Source of the DNA: UBA3263 sp964586765
GTDB taxonomy: Bacteria; Bacteroidota; Bacteroidia; Bacteroidales; Muribaculaceae
DNA length: 64,000 bases
Reading direction: 5' to 3'
Assembly: GCA_964586765.1 (NCBI GenBank)
Contig: CAZPHN010000009.1
Coordinates: 1-64,000, forward strand
The notes under the pieces: model-generated
What the model was told of the DNA's origin: nothing
The model's database searches: none
Seen by the model: only the letters and a program-made list of their open reading frames with translations
Translations under genes and position numbers: made by a program
In this document: in pieces, positions 59,371 to 64,000 of the stretch
How positions within the stretch are numbered: position 1 is the first letter of the stretch
Layout of the letters: every line of letters begins with the position of its first letter

Positions 59371-60188
59371 GCAAAAACTGATTTAAGCGTTTTCCAACCC
59401 TTTCTTGCTGCATTACATAGGGCAGTTGTTGTTTTCGTAACAACTTCCTTGGCTTTTTCATAGACTGGTCGTACTACTGGTGCAACATAAGTGTCTACAA
59501 CCTCTTTTGCTTTCTTGAAAGCAGGCGCAGCATAAATTTGATTACCGATTGATTTTACAATTGAAACGGCCTTTTGAGCAAGGTCTCCGCATGTTTGTTT
59601 AATTTTATCTTTTACCGTTTTGGGCGTAAGATACCAAATAGCGTCAACAGCTATACCTACAGCAAATCCAATAATAGCACCTCCCGGTCCACCCACAGAA
59701 AAACCTCCGGCCGCTATTGCCGTTCTAACACTATTCTTTGCTATAATTTTAGTTGCTTGCCTTGGGATATTTTTTTTAACTCTGTCTAAAAATGCAGCTT
59801 TACGACAAAGTCTAATCATTTTTTTCTCCCTCTCATATCTACGAACGGATAGCATTCCTGCTCCATATTTACCAGCGGCAAATTCGTATTCTACTTTAGC
59901 ACCTCTGAAAGCATCTACTAATTCTTGGGATGCACGTCTTGCCACTTTAGACTTAAATGACTTGGGAATTTCTATATCGTTATATATGGCTTCTACCGCA
60001 GCTGTCTTAATGAATTTATCAAAAGTCGCATTTTTTGTGTCATCTTCACAATTAAAATATTCCTCTAAAGCGTTACGGTCAATATCTGGAAGCTCAACAG
60101 AAATATGCATACTTCTGATATACCTATGCAAAGATTTAAGAGCCTCATCAATAGCTGCTTGATTACTGAAATTATTCATCATTACCAT
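59367..60188 (-). CDS. Protein with glycine-zipper membrane segment
   Basis: This 273-aa protein is not recognised. The N-terminal 130 residues are helical and charged. A glycine-rich hydrophobic segment follows at about 155-185 (GGPGGAIIGFAVGIAVDAIW), of the glycine-zipper type seen in membrane-inserting proteins and toxins. The C-terminal 90 residues form repeated amphipathic helices (KKAKEVVDTYVAPVVRPVYE). It could be a membrane anchor or a pore-forming effector; there is no signal peptide. Starts at 60188, 60182 and 60179 are all possible. Its stop overlaps the Ycf46-like ATPase start. Confidence 0.65.
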   Translation of the reverse strand: MVMMNNFSNQAAIDEALKSLHRYIRSMHISVELPDIDRNALEEYFNCEDDTKNATFDKFIKTAAVEAIYNDIEIPKSFKSKVARRASQELVDAFRGAKVEYEFAAGKYGAGMLSVRRYEREKKMIRLCRKAAFLDRVKKNIPRQATKIIAKNSVRTAIAAGGFSVGGPGGAIIGFAVGIAVDAIWYLTPKTVKDKIKQTCGDLAQKAVSIVKSIGNQIYAAPAFKKAKEVVDTYVAPVVRPVYEKAKEVVTKTTTALCNAARKGWKTLKSVFA

Positions 60189-60642
60189 AACTATTTATGT
60201 TATCTTTGTCGTTATCAGTTGAAAATTCACTCTTCAACAAACGAGTACTAACCTCTATATCAGCATCCATTGATCTATATAGCAACTCCTGAGTTTCTTT
60301 AACATCCTCTTCTGTTGCTTCTGGGATGGCATCTTGAACAAAATTCCTAATTTCGCCATCAAACCAATCATCAAGATTAGCGGCCTTCATAGCAGATGCC
60401 CTTTTTTCGTAGTATGAATCAACATCCTCACATAGCTCTTTAAGCAACTCGCGTTTTTCAGAGAGCATATCAAGTTCCTCTTGACTTTTAGCTTTTAACT
60501 CATCCTCATGTAAAATAGTATCTACAAATTCCGAATTGCTTGAAATTGTCTTGTTCCTGAATAATCGAATTATACGATTGAACGCCGTTATCCATCGTTT
60601 TACAAAAGACAACGATTTATCTTCTTCTTGATTATTGTTCAT
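60172..60642 (-). CDS. Acidic helical protein, 156 aa
   Basis: This protein is almost all helix, with a basic amphipathic stretch near the start (FVKRWITAFNRIIRLFRNK) and an acidic coiled-coil-like middle (LKAKSQEELDMLSEKRELL). The final part is very acidic (FSTDNDKDNINSYGNDE). I do not recognise it. The ATG at 60642 is used; the TTG-initiated extension to 60663 would overlap the tail-collar gene. Ends inside the start of the next gene (about 8-17 bases, depending on which start is used). Confidence 0.6.
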   Translation of the reverse strand: MNNNQEEDKSLSFVKRWITAFNRIIRLFRNKTISSNSEFVDTILHEDELKAKSQEELDMLSEKRELLKELCEDVDSYYEKRASAMKAANLDDWFDGEIRNFVQDAIPEATEEDVKETQELLYRSMDADIEVSTRLLKSEFSTDNDKDNINSYGNDE

Positions 60643-60644
60643 AT

Positions 60645-61262
60645 CTATTTGGCTTTTATACAAAAAATTAATGATATATTTTTAGGTCTTGTCTCCGTTG
60701 AGACCTTTACTTTCCCATATCTATTACTACATACATCTCCCAATATAATATTTGGTAAAGTATGATTATGCTTGCCGTTATTATTTGTTGATTTACTGAA
60801 ATTAGTAGAATTATTATAATCTCTTACCTCGTGAACGTATTCCATAGAGCCATATCCATTGGAATATCTATTAAAAGGCTCAGCAATAATTATATGACTA
60901 TGCTCACCATTTTCAGATGTTTTAAGTTCAGTCCAATCGGTTTTATGCGAATGTCCTTGGAATGCATCATCCTGACATTCTCCAAATGGATGGTCAGGAT
61001 CTATTAGTCCTATATTATCATAGCCTCTGACAAATCTGCCTCGTAAATCGGGCAATCGAAACATCTCACCATTATCTTCTCCAAATATATCTCCTATAAT
61101 ATTGTAAAGAATAGGATATTTACCTTTACTCACCCAAGATCCATCGCATATTAGGAATCCCTCAGGTGCAGTGGGCGTTGAAAAAATAATAATAGTACCA
61201 ATTGGTAATATAGCATTTGAGAGATAATCTTTAATGACATTTAGGTCTTCTGCACTAATCAT
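60645..61262 (-). CDS. Stand-alone phage tail-collar domain protein
   Basis: This 205-aa protein has the tail-collar fold: ILPIGTIIIFSTPTAPEGFL, ICDGSWVSKGKYPILYNIIG and FRLPDLRGRFVRGYDN. This core is found in phage tail fibres and in small stand-alone proteins related to MdpB. A His-rich region follows (GHSHKTDW, GEHSHIII, GKHNHTLP), as in phage fibre tips with metal sites. There are no other phage genes nearby; it sits between a GNAT-Sel1-like gene and an acidic helical protein in a tight operon, so prophage origin is not supported. Confidence 0.82.
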   Translation of the reverse strand: MISAEDLNVIKDYLSNAILPIGTIIIFSTPTAPEGFLICDGSWVSKGKYPILYNIIGDIFGEDNGEMFRLPDLRGRFVRGYDNIGLIDPDHPFGECQDDAFQGHSHKTDWTELKTSENGEHSHIIIAEPFNRYSNGYGSMEYVHEVRDYNNSTNFSKSTNNNGKHNHTLPNIILGDVCSNRYGKVKVSTETRPKNISLIFCIKAK

Positions 61263-61269
61263 TTGCCAG

Positions 61270-63243
61270 TTAGTTTATGTTTTCGAATGTTAAATTTAGT
61301 GAGTGACACATCGCTCTAAAAGCTGAAAATTTTTGAAACAAGGAAGAAAGGTTGCAAAGCGCAATATAACTTCTTCTCATTAGACAATTTATGGCATAAT
61401 AAGTCCCATCAGATGGAAATTGTTTTGTGCCATCAGAATTCCTTAGAATCAGATTAATTTTCAAAATTTTTTCATTTGGAAGAATGTGCTGTCGGATATT
61501 TAAATTGTCTATTTGTAGGCCGTAGCATCTTGACTGTTGATCATAAATAAAAGTATTATATGGTTCATTTGTAATCCAATCTTTTTCAATTACATATTGC
61601 CAATCTCCATTATTTGCGGTCGAAACACCAATATAAGCATGGAGTGTGTCATTTTCGGAAAGTGTCTGCTTTATCTTAGAACTCAACTCTTTATTAATGA
61701 CAATAACGAATGGACTACATGTATTACGAAGATATTTCGGTGATATACAACTATTTTGTATAGCAAACACTTTTGGCATATGCGTATTATCGGAAATGTT
61801 ATAACGATAAAAAATAGAGTCATAATCTATATCCTTTAGTTTCCCGGAAAAAGCGTCTTGAAATAAGCCAATGGATTCTGCGGAGTCGGGATATTTTGAA
61901 ATTAACATAGCAGCTTTTTCAAAATCCCCTTTAACCCCTTCACCCTTCATTGTCATTATAGCTTTAAATATATCCGCTATGTAGCTCCACGTATGATCTC
62001 CATGTGATGACGCTTGTTCAAATAATAAAAAAGCGTCTCTCGGATTTGGATCTCCATGTGTACCTATATATTCCATTATACCTAACCAAAATAAATCGGC
62101 AGCCGACTTATATCGGCTAAAGCATAATAAACTCTTTTTATACTCCTGCATATAAAGATGTCGTACACCTTGCAAAGTGCATGTATCATTATCCCACTCC
62201 TTTTGGGGATACATTTGGAATTTCAGCGTATGGAAAATGGTTCCATCAATTTCAATATTAAAGTTCTCTTCTTCGGTCTCTTTAAGTGAAATTGGGAATG
62301 TTAATTTTACTATTTTCTCTTTCCTACTTAGATGAATCCTTTTATGAATTCCGCAAAATACAATATCTATGAGATCATGTCTTGATTGGAGAATTTCAAA
62401 CGTAAAAATGACCTGCCAATTATTATTTGAACACTCTAAATTAATGGGCTCGTAAATATTAACATCATACTCGCCTCCAATGTTATATAATGTTGCTGTA
62501 GGATAAATCCTTATAAGAGATTTTACATCGTTATTTAAGAAAGTGTCTTCTTTATTAAGAATCTTTGATATATTAGAAATTAAGTTCCTATCTCCTGCAT
62601 CTTTGGATAATCCATTTAGAGCATTCGCAATATTTAAGGCATTCTCGTCTCCATTTTGCCCTAAATAAAACAACCAATTTGTAAGAGAACCATCCCGAAA
62701 TGCAGCTAACACTTCTTCAATTATACTTTTATAAGACTTTTCAATTGGTTTTAAATGAGATAAAATATATTGTAATTCTTGTACGGATGATACGAAATGA
62801 TTATCGATAAAAAGATATTCACATTCACGTTTCGTTATCTTCCTTACAATGGGATTATTGGTCTCTATAGTAGGCTCCGTAAATTTTTTAGAAACATAAT
62901 CCTTAACTGCATTATATATTTCTGTACCTAATCCATGTTCTCTATATTCCTTAAAGAGAGCGAATGTCAAATACGGATCTTCTGTCAAATCATTTACCAT
63001 TATTATTCCAGCAGGATTGTTCTGACAAATAACACACCAAAGAATGCCATTAGAATCCTTATGATTGCTCTCCATAGATGCTATAAATGATTCGACCGAT
63101 AAAACATCGGCATTAAACCATTTAATTCCCTCTATATATTGAACAACATCTTTGTCATTAAAAAGTTGTATCATCCAAGAAGCATCTTCTTTTACTGCTT
63201 GACGGAGTTGACATCTATTTGTCTTTATTATAGGGAATTCCAT
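61270..63243 (-). CDS. GNAT acetyltransferase fused to a Sel1-like region
   Basis: This 657-aa protein starts with a RimJ-like GNAT domain (residues 1-135): IKTNRCQLRQAVKEDASWMI, IMVNDLTEDPYLTFALF, and EHGLGTEIYNAV with a variant acetyl-CoA loop. The middle contains beta-sandwich-like sequence. Residues about 385-470 hold Sel1-like or TPR-like helices (KSAADLFWLGIMEYIGTHGD, DAFLLFEQASSHGD, FEKAAMLISKYPDS). The last 180 residues are another beta-rich module. The combination suggests acetylation of a bound protein partner. It lies 2 bases after the radical SAM gene. Confidence 0.7.
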   Translation of the reverse strand: MEFPIIKTNRCQLRQAVKEDASWMIQLFNDKDVVQYIEGIKWFNADVLSVESFIASMESNHKDSNGILWCVICQNNPAGIIMVNDLTEDPYLTFALFKEYREHGLGTEIYNAVKDYVSKKFTEPTIETNNPIVRKITKRECEYLFIDNHFVSSVQELQYILSHLKPIEKSYKSIIEEVLAAFRDGSLTNWLFYLGQNGDENALNIANALNGLSKDAGDRNLISNISKILNKEDTFLNNDVKSLIRIYPTATLYNIGGEYDVNIYEPINLECSNNNWQVIFTFEILQSRHDLIDIVFCGIHKRIHLSRKEKIVKLTFPISLKETEEENFNIEIDGTIFHTLKFQMYPQKEWDNDTCTLQGVRHLYMQEYKKSLLCFSRYKSAADLFWLGIMEYIGTHGDPNPRDAFLLFEQASSHGDHTWSYIADIFKAIMTMKGEGVKGDFEKAAMLISKYPDSAESIGLFQDAFSGKLKDIDYDSIFYRYNISDNTHMPKVFAIQNSCISPKYLRNTCSPFVIVINKELSSKIKQTLSENDTLHAYIGVSTANNGDWQYVIEKDWITNEPYNTFIYDQQSRCYGLQIDNLNIRQHILPNEKILKINLILRNSDGTKQFPSDGTYYAINCLMRRSYIALCNLSSLFQKFSAFRAMCHSLNLTFENIN

Positions 63244-63245
63244 TT

Positions 63246-64000
63246 TTAAATCATATTAACCTCAGCTAATTCGCAGAAACAAAGAAGTTTGATTTTGTGT
63301 ATGGTCTGCTGATTTTGGCAATAAGTACTCGCAGAATCTGGAGAAAGTTTTAATACATCAGGACAAATATCGCATATACGTGCGCTATGACAAGTTGAAC
63401 AGTAAGAGTCGACAAACGAAGCAGTTTTATTTACCTTTTCATTGATTGATTCAAAGTTCAGACCATCCATAATGTTTCCTATTCGTATAGAATCCGTGAT
63501 TCGTTCACAAATGCCTACATTACCTTTTGCGTCAATGTAGAGTTTTTTATTGTATGGTAAGCATGTCGGATATTCTTGTGCGTCCTTGATTTTAAATATC
63601 GGACGGTTTATCCATTCTGCAAGCCATATATTGAAGAAGGCTTCCATCAATGGCTCATTTGGATTCTCAACTCTATATTTGACCAATTTCAAATATTTTT
63701 TTTTCTCAACGTCATAGTCTATCTTAGATGTGTCGGAATTATAAATGTTTGCAACTTCAGATATGCGAATAGGCATCTTATCCATAAACACCTCTGACCT
63801 CGACCATTCCTTAGATATTTGTGGGAGCAATGAAATATCCGAAAGTGTCATCATTAAGTCAAGATTTGACTCCCAAAACACAGGATGATTCTTTTTTATA
63901 TACTCAAGATTAGCATGCACTTTTTCAAATGTCCCATGTCCTCTTGCATCCATTCGACATAAATCATGGAATTTGCCAATCCCGTCAATAGATACAAAAA
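63246..64000 (-). CDS. Radical SAM/SPASM protein (partial, 5' end outside window)
   Basis: Only the C-terminal part is visible. At the window edge the frame reads FVSIDGIGKFHDLCRM and continues into GHGTFEKVHANLEYI, the beta-strand and helix pattern of radical SAM enzymes of the anSME/peptide-maturase type. The SPASM domain has CLPYNKKLYIDAKGNVGIC and then SYCSTCHSARICDICPD with further Cys, ligands for auxiliary Fe-S clusters. The CxxxCxxC SAM cluster lies outside the window. Such enzymes modify RiPP precursors or activate sulfatases. No peptide gene is visible downstream; it could be upstream, beyond the edge. It precedes the GNAT-Sel1 gene by 2 bases. Confidence 0.85.
   Translation of the reverse strand, partial: FVSIDGIGKFHDLCRMDARGHGTFEKVHANLEYIKKNHPVFWESNLDLMMTLSDISLLPQISKEWSRSEVFMDKMPIRISEVANIYNSDTSKIDYDVEKKKYLKLVKYRVENPNEPLMEAFFNIWLAEWINRPIFKIKDAQEYPTCLPYNKKLYIDAKGNVGICERITDSIRIGNIMDGLNFESINEKVNKTASFVDSYCSTCHSARICDICPDVLKLSPDSASTYCQNQQTIHKIKLLCFCELAEVNMI

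Noticed and set aside
60645..61262. Prophage remnant because of the tail-collar domain
   Set aside because: No capsid, terminase, integrase, lysis or other tail genes are nearby; neighbours are enzymes and AAA+ ATPases in a coherent operon.
1..64000. CRISPR array or cas genes
   Set aside because: No regularly spaced direct repeats with unique spacers and no Cas-like proteins; the repeats seen are tandem LRR units or dispersed palindromes.

Overview
The window looks like a chromosome segment of a gut Bacteroidales bacterium, most likely Muribaculaceae. The reasons are the many Bacteroidetes-type promoters (TTTG, 19-20 bp, TAnnTTTG), the near absence of Shine-Dalgarno sites, the DUF1573, BspA-type LRR and M60 secreted proteins, and several secreted proteins that share a C-terminal tail of the form GIYIINGKKVLIK. 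Family assignment is inference; no rRNA is present.

Region 1 (about 1-13,340) is mostly housekeeping: nagB, an APC amino-acid permease, an ion channel with an unusual filter, a split chromate transporter coupled to folC, an OmpA-like protein, the metF-metH pair and an Ig-like secreted protein. Region 2 (13,340-23,500) is an accessory stretch next to a tRNA-Pro(GGG). It holds a nucleotidyltransferase plus ABC exporter, an AT-rich ATPase/partner pair with its own promoter, a secreted coiled-coil protein, and a compact RiPP-like locus. That locus has a 40-aa peptide with a YxxPxL leader motif, an attenuator-like terminator, an S26 peptidase, an HPr-kinase-like protein and a PqqD. Together with the nucleotidyltransferase and exporter these resemble parts of paeninodin-type lasso-peptide clusters, but no cyclase or B2 protease is present.

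Region 3 (23,500-37,300) is core metabolism: a pyrB-pyrI-flavin reductase-glyA-cls run, flavodoxin, a GNAT toxin-antitoxin-like pair, a tightly coupled parE-coaD-S41 protease-DUF1573-DUF1573-meaB operon, and tpiA. Region 4 (37,300-47,800) holds an LRR surface protein, a ComEC-like metallo-beta-lactamase-fold protein, an unannotated structured RNA of about 315 nt with its own promoter, a 1,807-aa M60-type metallopeptidase and a flavin oxidoreductase.

Region 5 (47,800-64,000) is the most unusual part: about 16 kb of AT-rich, co-directional, closely packed minus-strand genes. In transcription order they are a radical SAM/SPASM enzyme (cut by the window edge), a GNAT-Sel1-like fusion, a lone phage-tail-collar protein, an acidic helical protein, a glycine-zipper membrane protein, a Ycf46-like AAA+ ATPase, a FISUMP-domain protein without signal peptide, a 59-aa ORF and a 433-aa unknown. 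A terminator follows, then a sigma-70-like protein, a pseudokinase-AAA+ fusion, another AAA+ ATPase, two YbjN-like proteins and a membrane-anchored WG-repeat protein. I know of no described system with this composition and consider it the best candidate for something new. Its function is unknown.

Four intergenic copies (one a half copy) of a ~90-bp double-hairpin palindromic repeat are scattered through the window.
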